A stretch of 64,000 bases of DNA from Poriferisocius sp965200775 (GCA_965200775.1 OZ241383.1:2666001-2730000), one strand, 5' to 3'. Numbered from the stretch's first letter, positions 18,138 to 28,109 are shown. Notes: generated by a model not told the origin, from the sequence alone. Made by a program: numbers and translations.

Positions 18138-19457
18138 GTGACCGTACCCGCCGCAGCGAGCCCCAAGCGCCGTTCCAAACCCCCGCGTTACTCCGCTTTA
18201 GGCCTGTTCACCAGGGGATTACGGCAGGCAAGCTGGCCGCGGGTGTGGCGTAATGTGCCGCTCCGGCGGTCCTACGACGTGGTGATTATCGGCGGTGGGG
18301 TCCACGGCTTGGCCACGGCGTACTACCTGGCCACAAACCACGGGATCACCAATGTGGCCGTTCTCGACAAGGCGTACCTGGGCAGCGGCGGCAGCGGCCG
18401 CAACACCGCCATTGTCCGGTCGAACTACCTCACCCCGGAAGGTGTCGCCTTCTACGACCGGTCACTCCAGCTCTACAACACCATGGCGGTTGATCTGAAC
18501 ATCAACGTCATGCTCTCGGTGAGGGGTCACATGACCCTGGCCCACACCGATTCAGCCGTTCGTACAATGCGGTGGCGGGCCGAGGTCAACAAGCTCCAGG
18601 GCATCAACTCTTCCGTCATCGGCCCCGATGAGATCAAGAAGCTGGCCCCCAGCCTCGACACCTCCCACCATCCTCGCTACCCGATTCTTGGTGCCCTCTA
18701 TCACCCGCCCGGGGGCATCATTCGTCACGACGCCGTGGTGTGGGGTTACGCCCGAGCCGCAGACCACCGGGGAGTGGAACTGCACCAGAAGACCGAGGTC
18801 CTCGACATCATCGTCGAGGGCGGCGATCGGCCGGGCGGAAAGGGTCGGGGCGGCCGAGTCACCGGCGTCCGCACCAACCGGGGCGACATCGCCACCCCAA
18901 TCGTGGTCAACTGCACCGCCGGATGGGCCAGCCTCATTTCGAACTTGGCCGGAGTTGAGCTTCCCATCAACACCAGGCCGTTGCAGGCAGCCGTAACCGA
19001 ACCGGTGAAGGTCTTCCTACCCACCGTTGTGGTTTCCGGGTCGCTCCACGTCTATGTGAGCCAGACCGACAGGGGCGAGCTGGTATTCGGGGCATCTGTG
19101 GACCCCTTCAACACCTACGGAATCAGAGGGTCTCTGGAGTTCACCGAGGAGTTTTCCGGCCACGTTCTGGAGCTGATGCCTGGCATCTCCAGGATGCGGC
19201 TCCTGAGACAGTGGTCCGGGTTGTGTGACATGACCCCCGATTACTCACCGGTGATGGGGTTCACCCCAGTCGAGGGGTTCCTCTGCGACGTCGGCTGGGG
19301 CACCTACGGGTTCAAGGCCGGTCCGGTGTCGGGTGAGCAGTTGGCCGAGGCCATCGCCACCAACCACACCCCCAAGCTGATCGAACCGTTCAAGCTGTCC
19401 CGGTTTGAGACCGGCGAACTCGTCGGGGAAAAAGGCGCCGCGGCGGTGGGGCACTAG
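18138..19457 (+). CDS. mgdA: N-methylglutamate dehydrogenase subunit A (sarcosine oxidase beta-like)
   Basis: A 439-residue FAD protein of the DAO/SoxB family. The dinucleotide-binding VVIIGGGVHGLATAYYL lies near residue 50. The segment GGIIRHDAVVWGYARAA contains the His that in SoxB carries covalent FMN. It is the catalytic subunit that oxidises the N-methyl group of N-methylglutamate, giving glutamate and a one-carbon unit. GTG start. An N-terminal basic extension of about 45 residues precedes the FAD site, slightly longer than typical SoxB. Confidence 0.88.
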   Translation: MTVPAAASPKRRSKPPRYSALGLFTRGLRQASWPRVWRNVPLRRSYDVVIIGGGVHGLATAYYLATNHGITNVAVLDKAYLGSGGSGRNTAIVRSNYLTPEGVAFYDRSLQLYNTMAVDLNINVMLSVRGHMTLAHTDSAVRTMRWRAEVNKLQGINSSVIGPDEIKKLAPSLDTSHHPRYPILGALYHPPGGIIRHDAVVWGYARAADHRGVELHQKTEVLDIIVEGGDRPGGKGRGGRVTGVRTNRGDIATPIVVNCTAGWASLISNLAGVELPINTRPLQAAVTEPVKVFLPTVVVSGSLHVYVSQTDRGELVFGASVDPFNTYGIRGSLEFTEEFSGHVLELMPGISRMRLLRQWSGLCDMTPDYSPVMGFTPVEGFLCDVGWGTYGFKAGPVSGEQLAEAIATNHTPKLIEPFKLSRFETGELVGEKGAAAVGH

Positions 19458-19468
19458 GGAGGCTGCCG

Positions 19469-19741
19469 ATGTTACTGGTCCCTTGCCCCCACTGCGGCCC
19501 CCGCAACGCCGCAGACCTGCGCTACATCGGGCCCGCCCACACGCGTCCGGATCCGAACTCGACCACCCCCGAGGAGTGGCGTTCCTACCTGTACCTGGAA
19601 TCAAATCCGGCGGACTGGATTTCGGAAACCTGGCACTGCCGTTCCGGATGCCGCCGGTACTTCAAGGTTCAGCGCCACACCGTGACCAACCAATTTTCCG
19701 AGCCACCGTTGCCGGGCAACAAGATCGGTGGAGGCGCCTGA
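19469..19741 (+). CDS. mgdB: N-methylglutamate dehydrogenase subunit B (sarcosine oxidase delta-like)
   Basis: A 90-residue SoxD-type zinc protein. Ligand-rich segments are LLVPCPHCGPRN at the N-terminus and TWHCRSGCRRYFKVQR near residues 65-80. SoxD is the small structural subunit of the heterotetrameric sarcosine oxidases. Its TGA overlaps the next ATG by one base (TGATG at 19739-19743), so translation of mgdC is coupled. Confidence 0.88.
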   Translation: MLLVPCPHCGPRNAADLRYIGPAHTRPDPNSTTPEEWRSYLYLESNPADWISETWHCRSGCRRYFKVQRHTVTNQFSEPPLPGNKIGGGA

Positions 19742-22590
19742 TGATTCGCCGTCTCCCGATACGGCCCGGCGAGCTGATTGATCGCTCGACCTCGATCGGC
19801 TTCACCTGGAACGGCACCCCACTTGAGGGTTACCGCGGTGACACCATCGCCTCGGCGCTGATGGCCAATGGGATACGGGTGGTGTCCCGTTCGATGAAGT
19901 ACCACCGCCCGCGTGGCTACATGACCAACGATTACTGGGACCCAAACGGCGCAGTGCAGGTCGGTGACGATCCCAATGTGCGCTCGGCCCACCGGCTTCT
20001 CGAGCCCGATATGGAGATCAGAGCCCAGAACGCCTGGCCCTCGGTTGACCGCGACATCAGGGCAGCCAACGGCTTTCTCAAACGATTTCTCGGGCCGGGC
20101 TTCTACTACAAGACCTTCATCCGGCCGCAAAAATTGTGGCCCACCTACGAGCGCATCCTCGCCACGTTCGCACCCGGCGGGACCATCGATTTGGACACCC
20201 CGCACCGGTATCACGACAAGCGTTACGCCCATCCCGACGTTGTGGTCGCCGGTGGTGGCCCTGCCGGCATGGCGGCCGCCGTTGCTGCGGCTCGGGGCGG
20301 GGCCTCGGTCATGCTCGTCGAGCACGGGCACCGGCTGGGAGGCCACCTGCTGTGGGGGTCGGTCGACGACCAGGCCGTGGCCGCAGAGTTGGCGGCCGAG
20401 GTTGAGGTCGCAAACATCGAGGTGTTGACCGACTCGACAGTCACCGGCCGCTACGAGGACAACTGGGTAGCCGTAGTGCAGCGGAACCATCCAATCGCCG
20501 TGGAGCGCTTGATAAAGGCTCGGGCCAAAGTGCTGGTGGTGGCTCCCGGGCTGATTGAACGGCCATACGTATTTGCCGGCAACGACAAACCCGGAGTGAT
20601 GACTTCGGGAGCGGTTAGACGGTTCGTGAACCTGCACGCCGTCCAGCCCGGCACCCGGGCCGTGTTGTTCACGGCCAACCGCGACGGGGACGCCGCCGCT
20701 GCCGACCTCCAGGACGCGGGGGTAGAAGTGAGCCGTGTGGTTGATGCCCGGGCGGGGGAGAGTCTCGTCGCTGCGCACGGTGGTGCTAAATCGATCAAGC
20801 GCGTCGAACTGGGCGATGGCACCACCGTGAAGTGTGACCTGCTGGTGACCGCGGCCGGTTGGACGGCCCCCACCACCCTGCTGAACATGGCCGGTGATCG
20901 GCCCGTCTACGACGAGCGGGCGGCCCGGTTCTTCCCCTCCGCGGAGCTCGACACCGTGCTCGCCACCGGAGGGATCGTTGGCGACGGCGGTCTTGACGAG
21001 CTGGTCGCCCATGCCCAAGCCACCGGACGCCTCGCCGCTGTTCGGGCGGCAACAGCCCGCCACAGACTTCAGAGCACAACGAGACGCGCCGTCCCGGTGG
21101 ATGGCCCCGAGCCGCAATGGGCCGCCGATGATCGAACCCCGTTGCCCCGCGACGTTCATCCGGCCCTCTTTCGGGCCACCACCCACGGCATCGTCGACTT
21201 CTCGGAAGATGTCAGTTCCAAGGACCTCTTCGCCGCGGCGGGGGAAGGTTACGACTCAGTCGAGCTGCTCAAGCGTTACACCACCTCAACCATGGGCCCG
21301 GCTCAGGGGAAGCTGGAAACCATCAATACCGTCGCGGTGCTGTCCGAGGCCCGCGGCGAAACCATCGAACAGGTCGGAACCACCGTGTGGCGCCCGCCGT
21401 ATGCTCCCATCACCCTGGGTGCGCTGGGCGGTAGGGGGTTCGAGCCTGTTCGGGTTTCTTCGATTCAACCTTGGCACGAAGCCAACCGCGTCACCCCGAT
21501 CCTGGCCGGCCAGTGGATCCGACCCGAACACTACGGCGACCCCTCCGCCGAGGTTCTCAACACGAGACGCAACGTCGGCATAACCGATGTAACCCCCCTG
21601 GGAAAGCTCGATCTCCGCGGACCCGACGTACCCCTGCTGCTCAGCCTCCTTTACACCAATAAGTGGATGAAGCTGGCCATCGGATCGGTGCGCTACGGCA
21701 TCATGTGTGCCGAGGATGGCGTGGTCCTCGACGACGGGGTTACCGGCCGACTCGGCGAAGAGCACTACATGATGACCACAACGTCATCGGGTGCCGACGG
21801 GATCTGGGAGTGGGTGGAAAACTGGCTGCAGACCGAGCGACCCCACTGGAAGGTTCACGTCACACCGGTCACCACCGGCTACACCTCAATCAACGTAGCC
21901 GGACCCCGATCCCGGGAACTCCTGCAACGGCTGGTCGACGACATCGATCTCGCCCCGGAAGCCTTCGGTTACATGCAGGTCCGCACTGGGATCATCGCCG
22001 GAGTCCCCAACTGCTTCACATGGCGCATCGGGTTCACCGGTGAGCTCAGCTTCGAGCTCCACGTACCAGCGGGACATGGCCTCCACGTGTGGGAATCGTT
22101 GCTCAATGCCGGCCAGGACCTGGGAGTCGGGGTGTTCGGCCTCGAAGCTCAGCGCATAATGCGCCTCGAAAAAGGCCACTTCATCGTGGGCCAGGACACC
22201 GATGGGCTCACTAAGGCTCCGGCTACCGGAATGGGATTGCTCATCAAGATGGACAAGGACGACTTCGTCGGCAAACCGGAACTGGAATGGGCGATGGAGG
22301 ACACGACCAGCCCGACGCTCGTTGCCATCCAGACCACCGATCCCCGCGTAGTGCCCGATGAGGCTTGCCAGATCGTGCGACCCGAAACCAACGAGATCAT
22401 CGGCCGCATCACCTCGTCGCGCCTCTCTCCAACCCTTGAGAGGTCGATCTGCCTGGGGCAGGTGTTTCCCGAGGTTTCAGCGCCCGGTTCGGAACTGACG
22501 ATTCAACTCGTCAACGGAAGACGAGTCACCGCCCGGGTGATGGAACACCACGCCCATTTCGACCCGCAAGGAGCGCGGCTCCGTGGCTGA
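19741..22590 (+). CDS. mgdC: N-methylglutamate dehydrogenase subunit C (sarcosine oxidase alpha-like)
   Basis: A 949-residue SoxA-type protein. Order seen: N-terminal ferredoxin-fold region without cluster cysteines (about 1-100), a flavin/NAD Rossmann core with VVVAGGGPAGMAAAVAA near 168, and a C-terminal aminomethyltransferase (GcvT) domain (about 590-945, with INVAGPRSRELLQRL and GEVIGRIT-like segments). The GcvT domain transfers the methylene to tetrahydrofolate, so formaldehyde is channelled. The frame is open upstream to 19405, but the ATG at 19741 overlapping mgdB gives the standard N-terminus. Confidence 0.9.
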   Translation: MIRRLPIRPGELIDRSTSIGFTWNGTPLEGYRGDTIASALMANGIRVVSRSMKYHRPRGYMTNDYWDPNGAVQVGDDPNVRSAHRLLEPDMEIRAQNAWPSVDRDIRAANGFLKRFLGPGFYYKTFIRPQKLWPTYERILATFAPGGTIDLDTPHRYHDKRYAHPDVVVAGGGPAGMAAAVAAARGGASVMLVEHGHRLGGHLLWGSVDDQAVAAELAAEVEVANIEVLTDSTVTGRYEDNWVAVVQRNHPIAVERLIKARAKVLVVAPGLIERPYVFAGNDKPGVMTSGAVRRFVNLHAVQPGTRAVLFTANRDGDAAAADLQDAGVEVSRVVDARAGESLVAAHGGAKSIKRVELGDGTTVKCDLLVTAAGWTAPTTLLNMAGDRPVYDERAARFFPSAELDTVLATGGIVGDGGLDELVAHAQATGRLAAVRAATARHRLQSTTRRAVPVDGPEPQWAADDRTPLPRDVHPALFRATTHGIVDFSEDVSSKDLFAAAGEGYDSVELLKRYTTSTMGPAQGKLETINTVAVLSEARGETIEQVGTTVWRPPYAPITLGALGGRGFEPVRVSSIQPWHEANRVTPILAGQWIRPEHYGDPSAEVLNTRRNVGITDVTPLGKLDLRGPDVPLLLSLLYTNKWMKLAIGSVRYGIMCAEDGVVLDDGVTGRLGEEHYMMTTTSSGADGIWEWVENWLQTERPHWKVHVTPVTTGYTSINVAGPRSRELLQRLVDDIDLAPEAFGYMQVRTGIIAGVPNCFTWRIGFTGELSFELHVPAGHGLHVWESLLNAGQDLGVGVFGLEAQRIMRLEKGHFIVGQDTDGLTKAPATGMGLLIKMDKDDFVGKPELEWAMEDTTSPTLVAIQTTDPRVVPDEACQIVRPETNEIIGRITSSRLSPTLERSICLGQVFPEVSAPGSELTIQLVNGRRVTARVMEHHAHFDPQGARLRG

Positions 22591-23146
22591 CCTTCCTGCT
22601 TTCGAGAGCCCAATCGTCAAGGACTACGACCAAACGGCGACCGATCTCAGCCTTTGCGATGAGTCCGATGCCGCAAGGATTATCCTGCGCGCCGACCCTG
22701 ATTCACCGGCAGCCCGGCAGCTAGGGGTGCCGTTCGGTGCCGGCCGTCACGACGGCGAGGTTCTGGTGTGCGGGCTGCGGCCCGACGAGTGGCTGCTGCT
22801 CGGCGCGTCGGGTGCCCTTCAATCCTTCGCGGGAGCCATCGACCGGACCGGCCACGTCAGCATCATCGATCACACTCACTGCACCGCCCTGTTCCGCCTG
22901 ACCGGAAACTCTGCCACCGCAACGCTGGAGAAGGTGTGCAGCCTTGACTGGAACGATTCAATGACCCCCAACGGCGCTTGTGTGTCCGCTTCCGTGGCCA
23001 AGGTGACCTGCGACATTGTTCGCAACGATCTTTCCGGCACACCTTCCTACCTGATCGCCTGCGACCGGTCGTTCGGCCAGTACCTTTTCGACGCATTCCT
23101 GGACGCGGGAAATGAGTTCGGAATCGGCATAAGTTGTTATCGATGA
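22583..23146 (+). CDS. mgdD: N-methylglutamate dehydrogenase subunit D (sarcosine oxidase gamma-like)
   Basis: A 187-residue SoxG-type subunit. Typical segments are GLRPDEWLLLGASG and VSIIDHTHCTALFRLTG near residues 60-100 and a C-terminal FDAFLDAGNEFGIGI. GTG start overlaps the mgdC stop. It closes the four-subunit enzyme. Its TGA overlaps the ATG of the deaminase gene as ATGA, tying the methylamine pathway directly to the next catabolic step. Confidence 0.88.
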   Translation: MADLPAFESPIVKDYDQTATDLSLCDESDAARIILRADPDSPAARQLGVPFGAGRHDGEVLVCGLRPDEWLLLGASGALQSFAGAIDRTGHVSIIDHTHCTALFRLTGNSATATLEKVCSLDWNDSMTPNGACVSASVAKVTCDIVRNDLSGTPSYLIACDRSFGQYLFDAFLDAGNEFGIGISCYR

Positions 23147-24171
23147 CCGTTCCGCTGACTTCCGAGTTGATTGGCGCCTTTCCCAAGGTGGAACTGCATG
23201 TCCATGTGGAAGCCTGCATCTCCGGCTCGCAAATCGAGAACCTTGCTACTGCCGCCGGAGTTCCCATGCTGCGAGAGGCCGACCGCCTCTTCGAGTACAC
23301 CTCGTTGGCGGAGTTTCTGGAGACCTTCGAGTGGTGGTGCGATCTGCTTAGAACCGCCGACGTTGCCGAACAGGTCGCTTATGAGGCTGCCTCCCTATTG
23401 AGTTCCGACGGCATTGTGTACGCCGATGTGCTGACCGGCCCGCGCTACTGGGAGCACATGGATGACCAGGAACTCATCCGGGCCCTCGGAGCCGGGTTCG
23501 AGCGAGCCCACCAAGACGGTCTCACCGACTGCCGGCTGGTGCCATCCATCAGTCGAGAGCAGTCGCCGCAGTGGGCCATGGATTTGGTCAACTGGATTGG
23601 TGAGGAGCGCCCGACTCGGGTCGTGGGCCTCGGGCTCGACGGGAACGAAGCAGTGCTCGGCCGGACCACCTCGAAGTTCACCGAGGTCTATGCCCGAGCA
23701 GGAGAACTCGGTCTGGGGCGTACCGTTCATTCGGGTGAGTCGTCGGGTCCGGAGGGGGTGTGGGACGTGCTCGAGTATCTTTGCGTGGACCGCATCGATC
23801 ATGGCGTCTGGGCCATCGAGGATCCGGTCCTCACCGCGGAACTGGCCCAAGCCGGCATCACCCTCAACATCACGCCGACCTCAAACGTGATCACCGGGCT
23901 CTATCCCGACCTTGAGAGCCATCCGATAGGTCGATTCATGGAAGCCGGTGTACCGGTCACCATCAATTCCGACGATCCTCAAGCCATGAGCCTCACCCTG
24001 TCGGGCGAGATCGAAGCCATAGGCCGCATTCATCACTGGAGTCTCAACGATCTTGCCGCCGCCACCAGGCGAGCAATCGACGTCGCATTCTGCAGCGAGG
24101 ACGACCGGGTCCTGCTCCACGACACAGTTGACCGGTTTCTGGCCGCCAACAGCACGGGATCGATCCGATGA
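23143..24171 (+). CDS. Adenosine/adenine-deaminase-family amidohydrolase
   Basis: 342 residues, zinc-dependent amidohydrolase of the ADA/ADE family. Metal and catalytic residues are all visible: KVELHVHVEA near 20 (HxH), TVHSGES near 200 (His and the proton-relay Glu), RIDHGVW near 225 and TINSDDPQAM near 280 (Asp pair). HVHVEA replaces the HLHLDG or HLHIEG seen in standard enzymes. Start ATG at 23143 overlaps mgdD. Because some family members act on N6-methyl-AMP or N6-methyladenine and release methylamine, the coupling to a methylamine operon suggests an N-methylamino-purine substrate. That is inference. Plain adenosine or guanine-type use remains possible. Confidence 0.82.
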   Translation: MTVPLTSELIGAFPKVELHVHVEACISGSQIENLATAAGVPMLREADRLFEYTSLAEFLETFEWWCDLLRTADVAEQVAYEAASLLSSDGIVYADVLTGPRYWEHMDDQELIRALGAGFERAHQDGLTDCRLVPSISREQSPQWAMDLVNWIGEERPTRVVGLGLDGNEAVLGRTTSKFTEVYARAGELGLGRTVHSGESSGPEGVWDVLEYLCVDRIDHGVWAIEDPVLTAELAQAGITLNITPTSNVITGLYPDLESHPIGRFMEAGVPVTINSDDPQAMSLTLSGEIEAIGRIHHWSLNDLAAATRRAIDVAFCSEDDRVLLHDTVDRFLAANSTGSIR

Positions 24172-25388
24172 GCAGCTCGGGTGAGGCCATGGAGCTTCAA
24201 ACCGGCGCCGCCGAGGTCGCGACCGACCATTTGTCAGAGGCATACGTGGCCAACATCCTCGCCGACCTGGTGCGTATCCCCAGCACCAACCCGGGCGTCT
24301 ACGAGGGTGAACTGGCCCGGAGAGTCGTCGAGTGGTTCGACGGAACCCCGGTCGAAACGGAGCTGGTGGAGTCGATGCCCGGCCGCCCCTCGGTTGGTGC
24401 AGTCCTCCGGGGCAAAGGTGACGGTCCTCGCCTGATCCTCAACGGGCACCTCGACACCGTGCCGATAGACGACGAGGGCCTCTGGACGGTCGATCCCTTC
24501 GATGCACCGGTAATCGACGGGTACATGTACGGGCGAGGGGCTTGTGACATGAAGGCCGGGCTGGCAGTGCAGATTGCTGTGGCTCACCACTTGGCCCACT
24601 CTCTCGACCTCCTCAAGGGCTCACTCGTACTGCACTTCGCGGCCGGTGAGGAACGGGCCGAGCCCGGAACGCTCTCCCTGCTGAATGCCGGTTACCGGGG
24701 AGATTATGGCATCGTTACCGAACCCACCGAACTCCGTATTGCCGCCGCTGCCCGGGGGCTTGCTCCTCTGCGGGTCCGACTCAAGGGGCGGTCAATCCAC
24801 GCTAGCAGAGGCCATCTGGGGATCAATCCGGCCTGGGGTCTCAAATGGGTGCTCGACGCCCTTGAGCAATACCGGATCGACATCGAAAAAAGCAGGCACC
24901 CGCTGCTGTCCCATGGGACCTGCACACCGACGGTGGTAAACGGGGGCGTAACCCCCAACGCCGTGGCCGACTCCATGGATCTCTGGGTGGACCGTCGCCT
25001 CATCCCCGGCGAGACCGTTGACGGCGAACTCCGGGAGGTAACCAAGAGGATCATGGCCGCTAGGCCGGCCGAATCTGAGGTCGAGGTCGAGGTCAGCGTG
25101 GCATACAACCGGTTTGAGCCGGCGGAGATCAGCGTCGAGTCCCCGCTGATCGACCAGCTTGTCCACAGCGTGGAACAGGTGACCGGCACTCCGGGCGAGG
25201 TATATGGTGCCCCGTTTTCCAGCGATGTGCGCAACCTCGTCAACGACGCCGGCATCGATGCCGTTAACTTCGGGCCGGGTAACGTCGCAGAATGTCATTG
25301 CGCCGACGAGAGGGTGGCGCTCCAGCAACTTGAGGGCGCGGCCAGGGTGATCGCCGACGCGGCAGCCTCGCTGCTGATCCACGAATGA
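24168..25388 (+). CDS. M20-family metallohydrolase (ArgE/DapE/acetylornithine-deacetylase-like)
   Basis: A 406-residue di-zinc amidohydrolase. Ligands are visible in NGHLDTVP (near 90), GRGACDMKAGLA (near 122), AAGEERAEPGT (near 157, with the catalytic Glu pair) and a late His region GPGNVAECHCADERV. Family members cleave N-acyl or N-carbamoyl amino acids and related amides. Here it could hydrolyse an open-ring product of the imported heterocycle. ATGA overlap on both sides, so it is an integral step of the same polycistron. Confidence 0.83.
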   Translation: MSSSGEAMELQTGAAEVATDHLSEAYVANILADLVRIPSTNPGVYEGELARRVVEWFDGTPVETELVESMPGRPSVGAVLRGKGDGPRLILNGHLDTVPIDDEGLWTVDPFDAPVIDGYMYGRGACDMKAGLAVQIAVAHHLAHSLDLLKGSLVLHFAAGEERAEPGTLSLLNAGYRGDYGIVTEPTELRIAAAARGLAPLRVRLKGRSIHASRGHLGINPAWGLKWVLDALEQYRIDIEKSRHPLLSHGTCTPTVVNGGVTPNAVADSMDLWVDRRLIPGETVDGELREVTKRIMAARPAESEVEVEVSVAYNRFEPAEISVESPLIDQLVHSVEQVTGTPGEVYGAPFSSDVRNLVNDAGIDAVNFGPGNVAECHCADERVALQQLEGAARVIADAAASLLIHE

Positions 25389-26935
25389 ACTCCCCGGCGC
25401 CCATGGGCACCTCGGCGCTCTCGGCACGGAGCATCACCAAGGCCTTCCCCGGCGTGCTCGCCAACGACCGGGTAGATTTTGACGTCCTTTCGGGAGAGGT
25501 CCACGCCCTGTTGGGTGAGAACGGCTCGGGCAAGACCACCCTGTGCAAGGTCCTCACGGGCCTTTACCGACCCGATTCCGGCCAGGTTCTCGTGGACGGT
25601 GAACCGGTCAACTTCCGGTCGCCGGCCGATGCCTACGCGGCGGGCATCTTCATGGTCCATCAACACTTCAGCCTGGTGGGTCCCTTGACCGTGGCGGAGA
25701 ACGTCGTCCTCGGCTGGACCAGCGAGGGCGGTTTTCGCTTCAACCGAGCCGATGTGGAGGACGAGGTTGCCGCGGTGTCGGAACGGCTCGACATGCAGGT
25801 TGATCCCCGAGCTCTGATTGCGAGGCTGTCGGTCGGCGAGCGTCAGAAGGTCGAGATCCTGAAGGCCCTCTATCGGGGCGCCAAGACCCTGATTCTCGAC
25901 GAACCAACCACGGTGCTCACCCCACAGGAGGCCGACCATCTGTTCATCACCCTCCGACGAATGGCCGATTCCGGTGAATCCGTGGTCTTCATCTCTCACA
26001 AGCTCGACGAGGTTTCCACGTTGTGCGACCGGGTAACGGTGCTTCGACAGGGTCGGACATCGGGCTCCGCCGATTTGCGCAAGCAGCGGGTCGACGCTCG
26101 CGGGTTGGCTCGCCTGATGGTAGGTCGTGACATTCAGTTTGAACGGCGCACCCGGTCGGAGACCGCTCACCAGCCGGAACCGGTCCTGAAGATGACCAGT
26201 GTAAACGCACTCGACGAGGAAGGAAACCAAGTCCTGACCGATATCGACTTGACCATCGCGGCGGGTGAGATCCTCGGTTTGGCCGGAGTGTCGGGAAACG
26301 GTCAGCTACCGCTGGCCGAGGTCATCTGCGGCGTGAGGCCACGGGCCAGTGGTGATGTCGTTCTCGACGGTGAGTCGATTCCATCCGGCGATGTGCGTGC
26401 TGCGCTGGACAGAGGCATCGCCTATGTGCCCGAGGATCGCATGGGTACCGGCCTGGCACCGGGGTTGCCGGTTTCCGACAACATCGCGCTCCGGTCTTTC
26501 CGCCGGCCGGAACTGGGACGGGGTCCGTTCCTCAACAAGCCCCGGATAATCGAAAAAACCATCAGGCTGATCGCCCAGTTCAATGTGAAGGGAGAGGTTG
26601 ATTCCCTGGCTCGCCAGCTTTCGGGGGGCAATGCCCAAAAGGTTGTGCTGGCCCGTGAGACCTCCTCCGAACCCCGCCTGCTGGTGGTGGCCACCCCCAC
26701 CCGAGGTCTCGACGTATCAGCCATGGAGTCGATCCGAAGCCTTCTGGTCGAGGCAGCCGAGGAGGGTGTCGGCGTTCTGTTGATCTCCGAAGACCTCGGT
26801 GAGATCCTCGATCTGGCCGATCGGGTGGCTGTTATCTGCGCCGGCTGCATCCAGGGAGTGCTCGATGCCGAGGAAGCGGAGGTGGAGGAGATTGGCCTGC
26901 TGATGATGGGTGGTTCGACGGAGAACACCGGATAG
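25385..26935 (+). CDS. ABC importer ATPase, nucleoside/BMP type (two ATPase domains)
   Basis: 516 residues with tandem nucleotide-binding domains. N-half: Walker A GENGSGKTTLCK (near 48), signature LSVGERQK, Walker B TLILDEPTTVLTP. C-half: degenerate Walker A GVSGNGQLPLAE, signature LSGGNAQKVVLARE and an altered Walker B (VVATPTRGLDVSA), as is normal for the NupA/YufO class. It energises uptake by the two permeases that follow and the lipoprotein further on. ATGA overlap with the M20 gene. Confidence 0.9.
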   Translation: MNSPAPMGTSALSARSITKAFPGVLANDRVDFDVLSGEVHALLGENGSGKTTLCKVLTGLYRPDSGQVLVDGEPVNFRSPADAYAAGIFMVHQHFSLVGPLTVAENVVLGWTSEGGFRFNRADVEDEVAAVSERLDMQVDPRALIARLSVGERQKVEILKALYRGAKTLILDEPTTVLTPQEADHLFITLRRMADSGESVVFISHKLDEVSTLCDRVTVLRQGRTSGSADLRKQRVDARGLARLMVGRDIQFERRTRSETAHQPEPVLKMTSVNALDEEGNQVLTDIDLTIAAGEILGLAGVSGNGQLPLAEVICGVRPRASGDVVLDGESIPSGDVRAALDRGIAYVPEDRMGTGLAPGLPVSDNIALRSFRRPELGRGPFLNKPRIIEKTIRLIAQFNVKGEVDSLARQLSGGNAQKVVLARETSSEPRLLVVATPTRGLDVSAMESIRSLLVEAAEEGVGVLLISEDLGEILDLADRVAVICAGCIQGVLDAEEAEVEEIGLLMMGGSTENTG

Positions 26936-26942
26936 GTTGTCG

Positions 26943-28109
26943 ATGTCCTGGATTGAGCTACGCCTCGAGAAGCGGCTCGAGCCCCCGCGCTGGCTTGGCC
27001 CCTCGATGCCGTTTGTGGCCGTCACCACAGCGCTCGCTCTCGGTGCTCTGATCCTGTTGATAAGCGGTCGCAACCCCGCCGACATCTACCAGCGCATGTT
27101 CCAGGCTGCGTTCACAAATCCGGGAGCGCTGTCGGCAACTTTGACTGCCGCCACTCCACTGGTGCTGACCGGTCTCGCCGCAGCCGTCGCCTTCCGCATG
27201 AAGGTGTGGAACATAGGTGCCGACGGTCAGCTCATGATCGCCGCCGTGCTCGCCGCGGGCGCGGGAACTGCCCTGGGAGGCCGGAGTCTGGCCTTCAGCC
27301 TTCCCATCATGCTCATCGCCGGGATGATTGGAGGCATTGTATGGGTGATAGTCCCTGCGCTCCTTCGGGCCTACCTCAACACGAGCGAAGTGCTGACCAC
27401 GCTCATGCTCAACTACGTAGCCCCGCTGGTTCTCTTCTATTTGATCTTCGACTCGACGTCCTACTGGCGGGACTTGGAAAGCCCAAGCGCCCGGGTGTTC
27501 CCCCAGGCCAAGACCCTGGCCGAGACCGACTTCTGGCCCGAATACGGCGACGGGATCACCATCCCGTTCGGTCTTCTGATTGCCATGGTTCTTGCCATCA
27601 TCCTGTTCGTTCTGTTCCGGTCCACCCGCCTGGGGTTCCAAATGAAGGTGGCAGCCGACAGCGAGACCGCGGGCCACTATGCCGGCATTCGGACGGCCAG
27701 ATTGCTCATACTGGTCCTGATCCTCTCCGGTGCGCTGGCCGGACTGGCCGGTGCCTCTCAGGTTGGTGATTTCTCTCATCGCATCGAACCCAAGGCGCTG
27801 CAGTTTGCCTCTTACGGTTACACCGGTATCGCGGTCGCCGCCCTTGCCCGATACAACCCACTGGGCGTGATCCTCAGCGCCACCCTGGTCGGGGGAATGT
27901 CCAACTCGGGTTTTGCCCTCCAGGGCGCCGACCTTCCCCTCGGGCTGATCGGCCTGATCCAAGGGCTGATTCTGCTTCTCGTAGCGACCAGTGAGGTAAG
28001 CGCCCGCTACCGCATCGTCTTGGGCCGTCGTTCCTCACCCAAGCTCGACGGCTCACCAGGCTCTGATGGGCCGACACTGGCCTCCACCGGTCAGGGGGCC
28101 TCGCCGTGA
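26943..28109 (+). CDS. ABC importer permease 1 (BPD_transp_2 family)
   Basis: A 388-residue polytopic membrane protein with about eight to ten hydrophobic segments and the family-typical AAAVAFRMKVWNIGADGQLM segment near 80-100. This resembles NupB/YufP-type permeases for nucleosides. ATG at 26943, 7 bases after the ATPase stop. Its stop overlaps permease 2. Confidence 0.88.
   Translation: MSWIELRLEKRLEPPRWLGPSMPFVAVTTALALGALILLISGRNPADIYQRMFQAAFTNPGALSATLTAATPLVLTGLAAAVAFRMKVWNIGADGQLMIAAVLAAGAGTALGGRSLAFSLPIMLIAGMIGGIVWVIVPALLRAYLNTSEVLTTLMLNYVAPLVLFYLIFDSTSYWRDLESPSARVFPQAKTLAETDFWPEYGDGITIPFGLLIAMVLAIILFVLFRSTRLGFQMKVAADSETAGHYAGIRTARLLILVLILSGALAGLAGASQVGDFSHRIEPKALQFASYGYTGIAVAALARYNPLGVILSATLVGGMSNSGFALQGADLPLGLIGLIQGLILLLVATSEVSARYRIVLGRRSSPKLDGSPGSDGPTLASTGQGASP

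Noticed and set aside
19405..19740. N-terminal extension of the alpha-like dehydrogenase subunit
   Set aside because: It overlaps mgdA and mgdB completely and is Pro/Arg-rich. The ATG at 19741 gives the normal family N-terminus.
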